Positions 8,269-16,268 of a stretch of DNA of 64,000 nucleotides are shown piece by piece. How positions within the stretch are numbered: the stretch's first letter is position 1; each line of letters begins with the position of its first letter. The position numbers were made by a program, and so were the translations under genes. The stretch covers positions 2,542,001-2,606,000 of the forward strand of contig CAWEZI010000005.1 in the NCBI GenBank assembly GCA_963813525.1, read 5' to 3'. The stretch comes from Bog-756 sp963813525. GTDB taxonomy: Bacteria; Actinomycetota; Acidimicrobiia; Acidimicrobiales; RAAP-2. The notes under the pieces were generated by a model. That model did not search any database, was not told the origin of the DNA, and saw only the letters and a list, made by a program, of their open reading frames with translations.

Positions 8269-9143
8269 CGAGGGACTCGACCCGCTCGACGACCTCGGTG
8301 GCCGTGAAGCGGAGCCGATCCGGATCGCCCGCACGGGCGCACTCGGCCACCTCTTCCCACGTCACCGGGGTCGAGACGGTGGGCATGGGCCGGGCCCGCA
8401 GTGAGTAGGCGGCCACGGTGGTCTTGGCCGAGTGGTTCTGGCTCCAGTCGATGAGCGACCTTCCCCTTTCGGAGTTCCTTGCGCATGTTGGAGACGATCA
8501 GGTCCGGATGTTCGCGCTCGAGCTGGGTGGCCACTGCGAGCGCCCGGCGACGTACCGTCTCCCAGGTCGGTCGACCAGACAGTGGCACGTAGATCTGCAA
8601 CCCCTTGGAGCCACTGGTTTTCGGTAAGCACGCTCGTTCGCCGTCGGCCAGAAGGTCGGCGATATGCCGACCCACGATGCAGCATTCCACGATGGACGTG
8701 CCGGTACCGGGATCGAGGTCGAAGACCATGTGGTCGGGGGGCGCCGGCAGAACCCGCCTCCGGCCGACATGCCACAGGGGGACGTGGAACTCGACCGTGC
8801 CCAGGTTGGCCGCCCAGATCAGGCCGGGGGTGTCACAGATCACGCCGTACTCAACCACGCCACCTTCGGTGTTCGACGGCACGGACACCCGCTTCAGCCA
8901 GTCCGGGGCGTGCACGGGAACGTGCTTCTCGAAGAAGTGGGGACCGTCGATGCCGTTGGGAAAGCGCTTCATGGTCAGCGGGCGATCGCGGATGTGGGCC
9001 AGCATGATGGGGGCCACTCGCACGTAGTAGTCGAGCATCTGCCCCTTGGTGAACCCGCTGTCCGGGTAGAAGACCTTCTCGAGGTTGGAGATGGTGAGCT
9101 CGCGTCCGTCGACAACCGTCTTGACGGAGCCGTCAGGACTCAC
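8246..9143 (-). pseudogene. ligD: LigD-type NHEJ primase/polymerase with a 3'-proximal frameshift
   Basis: The N-terminal 230 residues are a normal LigD polymerase domain. They contain N-L-E-K-V-F-Y-P, the two metal-binding aspartates in V-F-D-L-D-P-G-T-G and the S-G-S-K-G-L-Q-I-Y-V-P segment. After R-K-G-K-V (near 8456) the frame turns to nonsense and stops at 8265. Removing one base near 8455-8457 restores I-D-W-S-Q-N-H-S-A-K-T-T-V, a typical C-terminus and a stop at 8246. The lost block carries the third catalytic aspartate of this family (D of DWSQN), so the protein as written should not polymerise. Real mutation and sequencing or assembly error cannot be told apart here. The gene overlaps the ligase gene by 11 bases. 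Confidence 0.75.
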
Positions 9144-10590
9144 GACGCACCTCCCCCGCCGACTTGTCGGGCCGGGTTCCCCGCCACACCGGATGGCGAA
9201 AGAGCCCGTCGGTCGTCCATTCGGTGAAGGTGACCTCCCCCACCGTCACCGGACGCACCCAGGTAGTCGTCGCCTCCACCGGGGCAGGCAGGGCCCCGAC
9301 AAACGGGCTGGTCTTGCGCACCAGCCGGCTCAGGGTGGCCAGCAGGTCACGTCGGGCACCTTCACTGAACCCGGTTCCCACCTTGCCGACGTAGTCGAGT
9401 CGACGGCCGCCTCCTCCGGCCGGCAGGCCCACCAGAAGGGCGCCGAATGTGGATTGGCGCTCGCCCTTGCCGGCAGTCCATCCTCCGATGACCACCTCCT
9501 GCGTCCTCTGGCTCTTGACCTTGATCCAGTCGCGGCTGCGCACCCCTGGCCGGTAGATGCTGGCCCGTCGCTTGGCCACCACCCCCTCCATGCCCCGCCC
9601 GACAGCCGAGCGCAGTACGTCCGAACCCGGGGTGTCGGTGAAGGATGGAGTGATGCCCCACCGGGGACCGGACAGCCCCAACCTCTCGAGGAGCGTCCGC
9701 CGTTGATCGTAAGGAAGGGCCTGTACGGACCGTCCGTTGAGATAGAGGAGGTCGAAGAGGATCAGGCTGATCGGGTGACGGAGAGCAGCCCGCCTCACGT
9801 CGTTGGCCGAGGCCAAGTTGAGACGGTGCTGTAGCCGCGAGAACGATGGTCGGCCGTTCTCGTCGAGAACGACGATCTCGCCGTCGAGCACGACCTGATC
9901 GGAGCCCACCGCCTCCGCCACCTCACGTAATTCGGGAAAGGTGGCGGTGATGTCCTGACCTCCCCGGCTCACGGCCCGGGGCCGACCCCCGTCCACCCAC
10001 AACAGGACACGGATGCCGTCCCACTTGAATTCGAAAGCCCAGGCGCCGTCGTCCGGGGGAAGCACACCGGCGGTGGCCAGCATGGGCGACAGCTGCCGAG
10101 GGAGGGGTTCGAATCCCTCCGGTGGCGGGTCCATCCGGTGGATCATCCAGTTCTTACCCTGGGTCGGAAAGAGGACGAACCGACCCTCGACGCGCTTCCC
10201 GTGGAGAACAACCTTGATCTCACGTGGGCTCCACTTCTCGCACTGGTAAGTCCCGCGATCCCAGATCGAGACGTCACCCCCGCCGTACTGGCCGGAAGGG
10301 ATGACCCCGCTGAACGATCCGTAGGCCAGGGGATGGTCTTCCACCTGCACGGCCAGGTGGTTCTCGGCCGGGCTGTGAGGAATCCCTTTGGGAAGGGCCC
10401 AGGAGGCCAGCACCCCGTCATGCTCCAGCCGGAAGTCCCAGTGGAGACTGGAGGCGTGATGCTCCTGGATGACAAAGGAGTTCCCGGGCGACGGCTCGGA
10501 AGGCCGGTCGCCGTCGGCCGGCGGGATCGGTTCGGGCGTCCGGTCGGGGTGACGTTTCCTCTGGTACTCCTGCAGGGACGCCTTCCTCAC
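9133..10590 (-). CDS. ligD: ATP-dependent DNA ligase with N-terminal 3'-phosphoesterase domain (LigD type)
   Basis: The product has 485 residues. Residues about 36-155 form the 3'-phosphoesterase domain, with the H44-H45 ... H50-W-D52 metal-site pattern. The ligase core begins near 165, with the adenylated lysine K189 in F-K-W-D-G-I-R. Motifs D-G-E-I-V-V-L-D, E-G-V-V-A-K-R and D-W-I-K-V-K follow, and an OB-fold runs to about residue 470. The enzyme trims 3' ends and seals breaks in Ku-dependent end joining. In mycobacteria the polymerase, phosphoesterase and ligase are one polypeptide; here the polymerase is a separate gene directly downstream, overlapping by 11 bases. Ku is encoded upstream on the same strand, 74 bases away, so ku-lig-pol probably form one operon. 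Confidence 0.9.
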   Translation of the reverse strand: MRKASLQEYQRKRHPDRTPEPIPPADGDRPSEPSPGNSFVIQEHHASSLHWDFRLEHDGVLASWALPKGIPHSPAENHLAVQVEDHPLAYGSFSGVIPSGQYGGGDVSIWDRGTYQCEKWSPREIKVVLHGKRVEGRFVLFPTQGKNWMIHRMDPPPEGFEPLPRQLSPMLATAGVLPPDDGAWAFEFKWDGIRVLLWVDGGRPRAVSRGGQDITATFPELREVAEAVGSDQVVLDGEIVVLDENGRPSFSRLQHRLNLASANDVRRAALRHPISLILFDLLYLNGRSVQALPYDQRRTLLERLGLSGPRWGITPSFTDTPGSDVLRSAVGRGMEGVVAKRRASIYRPGVRSRDWIKVKSQRTQEVVIGGWTAGKGERQSTFGALLVGLPAGGGGRRLDYVGKVGTGFSEGARRDLLATLSRLVRKTSPFVGALPAPVEATTTWVRPVTVGEVTFTEWTTDGLFRHPVWRGTRPDKSAGEVRRES

Positions 10591-10664
10591 CGGGAATGGC
10601 CTTCCCGGTTACCCACCGCTGGTTGGTAGGTGCCCAACGGCAGAGCGCCCGGTGAGGACCGTCG

Positions 10665-11606
10665 TCACGACGCCTTTCGGCGGGCCGGGGCCTTCGGCGC
10701 CGCCTTTTTCGGGTCCCCGGTCTTGACCGACTTGACTGCCTTGACTGCCTTCTTGGCCGTCGACGGCCGTCGTGGCGGAGCAGCCTTCTTGGTGTCCGCC
10801 GAACCGGTGCCATCAGCGCGACGCGACTTGACCGAATCGATGCTGGCGCTCAACACCTCCATGAGATCGACGACCTTGGGCGCCGACGGTTCGGTGGTCA
10901 CCTGGGCCACCACCTCGTTGCCCTGGCGCTTCTCTTCGATGATGGCTTCCACCTTCTGGCGATGGGTGTCGGTGTACTTCGCCGGATCCCAGTCGCTCTC
11001 CATCGACTCCAGAAGTAGCTGGGCCATCGAGATCTCGCGGTCGCTCAGTGAGACGGCCTCGGGCAGCTCGGGCAGTTCCTTGGTGGGTGACCTGATCTCG
11101 TCGGCGAAGTAGAGCGTTTCGAGCTTGAGGACCTCCGTGTCCGGTCGAATGGCCACCGGGTACTCCTTGTTCCTCATGACCAAGGTGCCGATGGCCACCT
11201 TGTTGGCGTTGCTCATCACTTGGCGCAGGAGGCCGTACGCCTTGCTGGCCGCTTCACCCTCCGGAGCCAGGTAGTAGGTGGCACGGAAGTAGATCGGGTC
11301 GATTTCCTCGAGGTCCACAAAATCGGTGATCTCGATGAGGCGAGACTTCTGCGGCTCGGCGGCGGCCAACTCGTCGTCGCTCAGGATGACGTACTCACCG
11401 CCGCCCAGATCGAAGCCCTTCACGATCTTGCTGGGTTCGACCTCCTGGCCCGTCCGCTCGTTGACCTTGCGGTAGCGGATGCGGTCGGACGTGCCCGCCT
11501 CCAACTGGTTGAAATGAATGTTCTTGTCCTGGGTGGCGGGATAGAGACCAACCGGGACATTGACCAGCCCGAAACTGAGGGCTCCCTTCCAAATGGTGCG
11601 TGCCAT
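10665..11606 (-). CDS. ku: non-homologous end-joining protein Ku
   Basis: The product has 313 residues from the ATG at 11606; the upstream extension in this frame (to 11654) is not Ku-like. The N-terminus M-A-R-T-I-W-K-G-A-L-S-F-G-L-V is typical of bacterial Ku. The core beta-barrel continues through the Y-R-K-V-N region and the E-Y-V-I-L-S-D-D-E-L segment. The C-terminal 55 residues or so are a lysine/alanine/proline-rich tail with A-K-K-A-V-K-A-V-K repeats, the kind that promotes DNA threading and sliding in mycobacterial Ku. Ku homodimers bind double-strand ends and recruit LigD. The LigD ligase gene follows 74 bases downstream. Confidence 0.95.
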   Translation of the reverse strand: MARTIWKGALSFGLVNVPVGLYPATQDKNIHFNQLEAGTSDRIRYRKVNERTGQEVEPSKIVKGFDLGGGEYVILSDDELAAAEPQKSRLIEITDFVDLEEIDPIYFRATYYLAPEGEAASKAYGLLRQVMSNANKVAIGTLVMRNKEYPVAIRPDTEVLKLETLYFADEIRSPTKELPELPEAVSLSDREISMAQLLLESMESDWDPAKYTDTHRQKVEAIIEEKRQGNEVVAQVTTEPSAPKVVDLMEVLSASIDSVKSRRADGTGSADTKKAAPPRRPSTAKKAVKAVKSVKTGDPKKAAPKAPARRKAS

Positions 11607-11674
11607 CCGCATAGCTTTACCCAGGTCAGGGGTCATCCACCACCCCTGATACACCCATTCGACAAACTGACCCC

Positions 11675-12025
11675 ATGGACGAGACCGCCGCCGAGTTCGC
11701 AGAGGCCATCCTGCACGGCGTGTCCGAGGTGGCCGAGTCGCAGCCAGACCTGGCCCTTGAGCTGGGACTTACCGCCTGGATGCGCCAGGGTGGAAGGGAC
11801 ATAGCTGAGGCCCAGTCGGCCATGGTGGCTCTTCGTTCAGCCATCTTGGAAGTGGCCGAAATGGACCATCGCAGCGAGCCCTCGCCCCTCACCGGGGTGT
11901 CGGCTCGCACCGATCTCCTCAATTGGGCTGTCTACCTGGCCGATCTGGTCCGGCGGGCGGCCAGGGCCAGCCGCTGCGAAACCAGGCTGATCGTGGAGCG
12001 GAGCGTCCGCCGGGTAGCAGCCTGA
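11675..12025 (+). CDS. hypothetical protein, Ala-rich alpha-helical, divergent from ku
   Basis: This 116-residue soluble protein starts at an ATG 68 bases from the ku start, on the opposite strand. It is predicted to be largely helical with many Ala, Glu and Arg residues. An acidic N-terminal half (D-E-T-A-A-E-F-A-E-A-I) leads to a basic C-terminus (L-V-R-R-A-A-R-A-S-R ... R-R-V-A-A). There is no signal peptide or membrane span, and no family is recognised. It converges with the small gene at 12033-12266 with only 7 bases between their stops. Coding status is supported by steady third-position GC and a sensible helical composition. No function is proposed. Confidence 0.5.
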   Translation: MDETAAEFAEAILHGVSEVAESQPDLALELGLTAWMRQGGRDIAEAQSAMVALRSAILEVAEMDHRSEPSPLTGVSARTDLLNWAVYLADLVRRAARASRCETRLIVERSVRRVAA

Positions 12026-12032
12026 TCAGAAG

Positions 12033-12266
12033 TCACAACCCGACGCCCTCGTCGCTCTGAACGGCGTACCGGCTTCCGTCAGCCGGTGAACCTTGGGCCG
12101 CACTCAGACGACCGGCCAGGTTCTCGAGTTCCTCGATCAGCTTCTCCGACACGTGTCTACTGGCCTCAGCGTCATCTCCCACGGCATCGATGGCACTGAC
12201 CAGGCGGGCCATGGCATGGGCAAGGGCAGTGGCGGTTGTTTCGATCTGGTCAGTGTCTTTGCTCAT
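12033..12266 (-). CDS. small hypothetical helical protein
   Basis: The product has 77 residues from the ATG at 12266 (M-S-K-D-T-D-Q); another in-frame ATG at 12284 would add six residues. The composition is strongly helical (A-T-A-L-A-H-A-M-A-R-L-V-S-A-I, then K-L-I-E-E-L-E-N-L-A). The spacing of hydrophobic residues suggests two amphipathic helices that could pair or dimerise. There is no export signal and no recognised family. It converges with the gene at 11675-12025. Confidence 0.45.
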   Translation of the reverse strand: MSKDTDQIETTATALAHAMARLVSAIDAVGDDAEASRHVSEKLIEELENLAGRLSAAQGSPADGSRYAVQSDEGVGL

Positions 12267-12496
12267 GTGCCCACTTTTCCGCATCGATTATGAACACGCA
12301 GGCGGCCGTACGCACAGGGCTCCCCAAAACCTGCCTGGGGCCGTGGAAGCAGGAGGCGGATCCCGCTCCCCCGGCCCGAGGCAGTCGAAGCTCTACCCAC
12401 AATTTTCGTCCCTGACTCCTGTTCAGTCGTGTTGGAGGACGGTCCGGGATTTCCGTGGCGACAATGCCTTCGGCTTCGGCCGGTCGGCGTTCCCCG

Positions 12497-13225
12497 TCAC
12501 TCCGAGCCTGTGACCAGATCTGCCAACAGCCCCGCCACGAGGTCGGGACGACACAGGAACGGTGAGTGATCGGTCGCCCATTGGATGACGGAGCTGCAAC
12601 GTCGGGCCATCATGCGCTGCAAGTCAGGGTGGACCGCCATGTCGTGGCCACACACGACGTAGGTCGACGGCTTCCTCCGCCAGGCGGCCTGCCTCGGCGC
12701 TCCCTGCAACGTGATGAGCGGCTGGGGGCCGAGGCGGGCTAGCGCCGAGGCGACCGTGTCCGGGTCGCACTCGTTGTAGAGGCAGTTTGCTGCGCTCGAA
12801 GGGTCGAGGGTGATCATGTCGTCGGCACCCATCATGAAGCCTTCTCCCAAGTTGGGCCGCCCCTCGTAGGAAATCAGCCTCGCATCGACGTCGGCGGCGA
12901 CGCTGATGCACGACTCGCCTGCGTCAAGAGCGAAGGCGGCGAGGTAGACCACGTGCTGGACTGCAGGGTGCAGGCCCGCCTCGGTGATGACCGCTCCCCC
13001 GTATGAGTGGCCGACAAGCACGACCTCACCCTTGAACTGGTCAAGTGCCTCACGCACGCGCGAGACGTCGGCGTACAGGTCGCCGCATGGCCCGCCGTCG
13101 TTCCCATGCCCGGGCAGATCGAGGGCTAGACAGTCAACTCCGGCCGAGGTGAGCAAGCGGAGCACTCGTTCCCATGCCCAGGCGCCATGCCACGCACCGT
13201 GGACCAAGACGACCCGTCGTTCCAT
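12497..13225 (-). CDS. alpha/beta-fold hydrolase (EstC/pyrethroid-hydrolase-like)
   Basis: This 242-residue cytosolic enzyme carries the N-terminal oxyanion region V-L-V-H-G-A-W-H-G-A-W and nucleophile S74 in G-H-S-Y-G-G. An Asp in V-C-G-H-D-M-A-V-H-P and a His in A-T-D-H-S-P-F-L complete the triad near the C-terminus. Its length and motifs fit the compact esterase/hydroxynitrile-lyase-like group that is usually annotated as alpha/beta hydrolase or EstC. The substrate is unknown. The start is the ATG at 13225. A decayed start of a second gene of the same family lies immediately upstream on the same strand (13269-13436), so this is probably a former tandem duplication or the survivor of a recombination. 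Confidence 0.8.
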   Translation of the reverse strand: MERRVVLVHGAWHGAWAWERVLRLLTSAGVDCLALDLPGHGNDGGPCGDLYADVSRVREALDQFKGEVVLVGHSYGGAVITEAGLHPAVQHVVYLAAFALDAGESCISVAADVDARLISYEGRPNLGEGFMMGADDMITLDPSSAANCLYNECDPDTVASALARLGPQPLITLQGAPRQAAWRRKPSTYVVCGHDMAVHPDLQRMMARRCSSVIQWATDHSPFLCRPDLVAGLLADLVTGSE

Positions 13226-13268
13226 CTATGCGAACTTAGGCGCCGTCTGGATGTCGACGGTGCCCGCT

Positions 13269-13436
13269 TTAAAGTCCGGACCAGAGAGTCGAGGGCGACC
13301 GCAAATGAGAGCGCTCGGCAAGCCTCATCAAAGACGGCGCAACTACCTCATGCTCGGCGGCTCCCAGCCTGTGCTTCACCTTCGCACAGCACCATCCTCC
13401 GCGGCTACCACCGTGGACGAGTACGTGAGTCGACAC
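13269..13436 (-). pseudogene. truncated alpha/beta-hydrolase gene fragment
   Basis: Starting at a GTG at 13436, the frame encodes about 55 residues. They begin S-T-H-V-L-V-H-G-G-S-R-G-G-W and continue with A-A-E-H-E-V-V-A-P-S-L and L-A-E-R-S-H-L, then a stop. This is the recognisable N-terminal strand-loop-helix of EstC-like hydrolases (VLVHGG.RGGW, AGHEV.AP.L.GLGERSHL). The nucleophile and the rest of the fold are missing, so the product cannot be active. Confidence 0.6.
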
Positions 13437-13729
13437 GACCTCACCATACGCCCCGAAGATCACAACCCCGCCATGGCCGGGAGGCGGTGGTCGGCCGTGG
13501 TCCGATCGTCGACGGCTGCAGGCAGCCCGCAGCGAGTGGATACCTTCGGCGGCCACTCGGAGGAGCTCACAGCCTCTTCGGTCACCCCGAGCCCAATCGC
13601 TACAGAGGGCCGCATGGCTTGTCGCACATGCCCTATCTCCTCATCGCCGCGCATGTCGCAGACCAAAGAACCGGAAAATGATCGACAGTGGCCACAAAGG
13701 AGCGGCCCCCTGACGAATGATGGCTCCGT

Positions 13730-14389
13730 GTGAGCCTCCTCCTCACCATTCTGGGGCTCGGTCTTCTGGCCAGTCTGTCGCCGAGCACCCTGGTGGTATT
13801 CATCATGGTGCTGGCCACCACCCGGGCACGGGCCAACGCTGCTGCATTCCTGATCGGCTGGACCGCCTCGTTGATAGTGGTCTTCGTGGTCAGCTATCTC
13901 ATCGGCGGCAGCCACACGTTGCGTACGGGTGGGGGCCATAGGTTTGTCAGCCTGGTCGAGATTTTTCTTGGTATCTGTCTTGCATACGTGGGCGTTCGCA
14001 AGTGGCGCCGCAGAAACGGAGGTCGGCAATCCCAGCTCCCCCACGGCCTTGCGGCCAGGATCGATCGGCTCAACCCGGCCACCGCTTTGATTGTTGGGGT
14101 GCTGGAGCAGCCGTGGACACTGACCGCGGCAGCCGCGGTTGTGGTGGTACACGACCACAAGGCTCTGCCTATCGCCATCATCGCCTTTGCCGCATTCACC
14201 GTGATTTCAACGGCCACGGTGGCTGGTATCTACCTCGACTTTTCCCGGCGTCCCGGACAGGCTGAAGCCCATCTCGAGGCGCTCCGGGATCGCCTGGTCA
14301 AAACCGGTCCCGCACTTTTCGCCGGCATCTCGTTTCTGGTCGGTGCCTATCTGGTCGTCGATGGGGCTCTCAGCCTGGCTGGGGTCTGA
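13730..14389 (+). CDS. GAP-family / LysE-like integral membrane protein
   Basis: This 219-residue protein begins at a GTG (13730) with the pattern L-G-L-G-L-L-A-S-L-S-P-S-T-L. About six membrane spans lie at roughly 2-22, 35-58, 72-90, 110-132, 140-162 and 190-215. Proteins of this shape in actinobacteria are called GAP (GPL-addressing protein) and take part in exporting glycopeptidolipids or sulfolipids in mycobacteria; the fold is related to LysE-type exporters. Export of a small molecule or lipid is inferred from the family. It has no obvious operon partner: the next gene, 178 bases downstream, encodes a SnoaL-like protein with its own ribosome-binding site. Confidence 0.65.
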   Translation: MSLLLTILGLGLLASLSPSTLVVFIMVLATTRARANAAAFLIGWTASLIVVFVVSYLIGGSHTLRTGGGHRFVSLVEIFLGICLAYVGVRKWRRRNGGRQSQLPHGLAARIDRLNPATALIVGVLEQPWTLTAAAAVVVVHDHKALPIAIIAFAAFTVISTATVAGIYLDFSRRPGQAEAHLEALRDRLVKTGPALFAGISFLVGAYLVVDGALSLAGV

Positions 14390-14566
14390 ACCAGCGAACC
14401 CACCGGGTTGGAAGCAGCTGACGATTCCCGTCGAATGGGGCACTCGACCCGGGTTGGACTTCTCCAGGCTGGGGTCAGGTACCGCTTGGTCTACTCTTCG
14501 GGATCGGCCGGCAACTCGGAACTCGCCTTGGTGTTTTCAGGCGCAACAGGATCGAAAGGAGCGGAC

Positions 14567-15037
14567 ATGGCGCCCGCTGGTGACTCCAATGACATTGCAT
14601 CCCTTCCCCAGGCTGACCAGGACGCCATCGGTGCAACCCTGATCTCGCTCATGACTGGCTTCCGGGAGCGAGATGCCGACAAACTCGTCGGCATCTACAC
14701 CTCCGACGCCGATTGGGTGAATGCCTTTGGAACGGTCAAGAGGGGCGGAGACGAGATCGTGGAGTACCTCCGAGGCCTCTTTTCGAACGACAACTTCAAC
14801 GCCGGGACCGTGAAGGCTCCACCGCAGACCGCCTTCCGGGTGCTCACGCCCGACGTGGTTCTGGTGTCGGCGCATTTACAGGTCGAGGGGCAGAAGCTCG
14901 TGGGAGGTGGTGAGATCGAGGTGAGGGACAACCACTCCTTGCGGGTCCTACAGCGCCAATCGGACGGGTCGTGGTTGATCGTCTCCGAGATGTACAACGA
15001 CGCCAATCGTGAACAAACATATGAAGGGCCACCCTAA
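14567..15037 (+). CDS. SnoaL-like / SgcJ-EcaC family protein
   Basis: This 156-residue protein has the cone-shaped NTF2/SnoaL-like fold. Evidence is the helix D-Q-D-A-I-G-A-T-L-I-S-L-M, the strand pair around L-V-G-I-Y-T-S-D-A-D-W-V-N-A-F-G, the G-G-D-E-I-V-E-Y-L-R-G-L-F helix and the final W-L-I-V-S-E-M-Y-N-D strand. The SgcJ/EcaC group has a conserved D-W-V-N segment like the one here. Most members have no defined activity; some bind or isomerise small metabolites. The ATG at 14567 follows AAAGGAG at good spacing and is preferred over an open extension back to 14408 that shows no folding pattern. It is probably transcribed alone. Confidence 0.7.
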   Translation: MAPAGDSNDIASLPQADQDAIGATLISLMTGFRERDADKLVGIYTSDADWVNAFGTVKRGGDEIVEYLRGLFSNDNFNAGTVKAPPQTAFRVLTPDVVLVSAHLQVEGQKLVGGGEIEVRDNHSLRVLQRQSDGSWLIVSEMYNDANREQTYEGPP

Positions 15038-15207
15038 GGCGGGCTGACCGGGAAAGCGGCTGGAGGGTGCTTGTCCCACACAGCAGGCGCGCTGTCGACG
15101 TCGCCAACTGGTCGAGCCGGCGCCCGTCCGAGCCTGGCAGACGCCGAGACCTACCCGCATAGGGTGGGCTCGACGCAACATTCACGATGCAGGGACGGCG
15201 GCAGACC

Positions 15208-15885
15208 ATGGACAACGGCACCCGGCACGAGCTGCTCAGTGTCCTGGCCGAGGCGGTCGGATCCATCACGATCGCGCACCCGACCCGGGTGGCCATCGAC
15301 GGACCGCCCGCCGTCGGCAAGACCACGCTGGGCGACGAGCTCGCCGCCGTCATCGGCGGGCAGGGCCGCCAAGTCATCCGTGCGTCGATCGAGGGCTTCC
15401 TTCTTCCTCGGCCACAGCGCTATCGGTGCGGTCAATACTCTGCCGAGGGCTGCTATCACGACAGCTTCGACTTCGACGCGCTGTACCGGGTCCTACTCGA
15501 GCCGCTGGGACCCGGCGGAGACCGGAGGTTCCAGCAGGCGGTGTACGACCACCTCACGGAAACCCCACTGTCCCTGCCGGTCAGGACGGCAGACGCCGAC
15601 GCCGTGCTGGTCTTCGACGGGGTGTTCCTCCTTCGCCCGGAACTGAACGACCGGTGGGACCTGCGCATCCTCGTATCCACCGCGTTCGAGGAGGCACTGG
15701 ATCGCGCACGGACCCGAGACATGGCGCTGTTCGGATCCGCCTCCGACGTCGAGCGACGCCACCGCCAGCGCTACGGACCCGCGCAGCAGTACTACTTCGA
15801 CACCGTCCACCCGACGGATAAGGCCGACATCATCGTGCACAACGACGACCCTCCGCACCCGACATGGGAGGCTCGAACGCTCTGA
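15208..15885 (+). CDS. uridine-kinase-like P-loop NTPase
   Basis: The product has 225 residues from the ATG at 15208, with an alternative ATG at 15187. The Walker A motif G-P-P-A-V-G-K-T-T follows the strand T-R-V-A-I-D. The segment A-S-I-E-G-F-L-L-P-R matches the DDF(Y)xP region of uridine/pantothenate kinase-type enzymes with substitutions, and F-D-G-V-F-L-L-R-P-E is the Walker-B-like strand. A lid with R-T-R-D and R-R-H-R-Q-R-Y-G-P-A-Q-Q-Y-Y follows. The family phosphorylates nucleosides or other small hydroxyl compounds with ATP; the substrate here is unsettled. The gene stands alone, with a possible terminator hairpin downstream at 16052-16075. Confidence 0.7.
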   Translation: MDNGTRHELLSVLAEAVGSITIAHPTRVAIDGPPAVGKTTLGDELAAVIGGQGRQVIRASIEGFLLPRPQRYRCGQYSAEGCYHDSFDFDALYRVLLEPLGPGGDRRFQQAVYDHLTETPLSLPVRTADADAVLVFDGVFLLRPELNDRWDLRILVSTAFEEALDRARTRDMALFGSASDVERRHRQRYGPAQQYYFDTVHPTDKADIIVHNDDPPHPTWEARTL

Positions 15886-16268
15886 TCAGGTGCGGGAAGC
15901 GATCGCCGAGGCGGATCGCCAGAGAATTATTCCGGCCAAGGTCACTACGATGACATGGCAACTGACAGGAAGCCGACAGACATGGCTGACCTTCGGGTGC
16001 ACGATGAATGTGTAGTCAGTCAACCAAATGACCTGGCGGATCCTGCGACATCCCCCCAGTGCGGCGGCTGGGGGGTTGCTCGCGTTCGACCTCAGAATCA
16101 GGCACCCAGGCTCTGGTTACTTCCCGGGCGTCACCGGATCGACGAAGGCCCTGTGCCATCGGGTGAAGGCGACCCAGAAGCCGATGGTGACGGAACGGGA
16201 TCCAATGCTCGAGACCTTTGCTGTCTGGTCAGGAATGCGTGAACGTCGAGGTGCGGTGACACGCCATG
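15886..16268. other. intergenic region without a supported gene
   Basis: Between the kinase-like gene and the convergent flippase-like gene I see no gene-like reading frame. The only structure noted is the hairpin at 16052-16075. Confidence 0.4.
16052..16075. terminator. GC-rich hairpin between convergent genes
   Basis: CCCCCCAG (16052-16059) pairs with CTGGGGGG (16068-16075) across an 8-base loop. It lies between the convergent ends at 15885 and 16269 and is followed by TTGCT only, so a terminator role is positional inference. Confidence 0.4.

Noticed and set aside
15955..16242. Possible small plus-strand gene (95 codons) in the gap after the kinase-like gene
   Set aside because: No ribosome-binding site, mixed composition and a terminator-like hairpin inside it.
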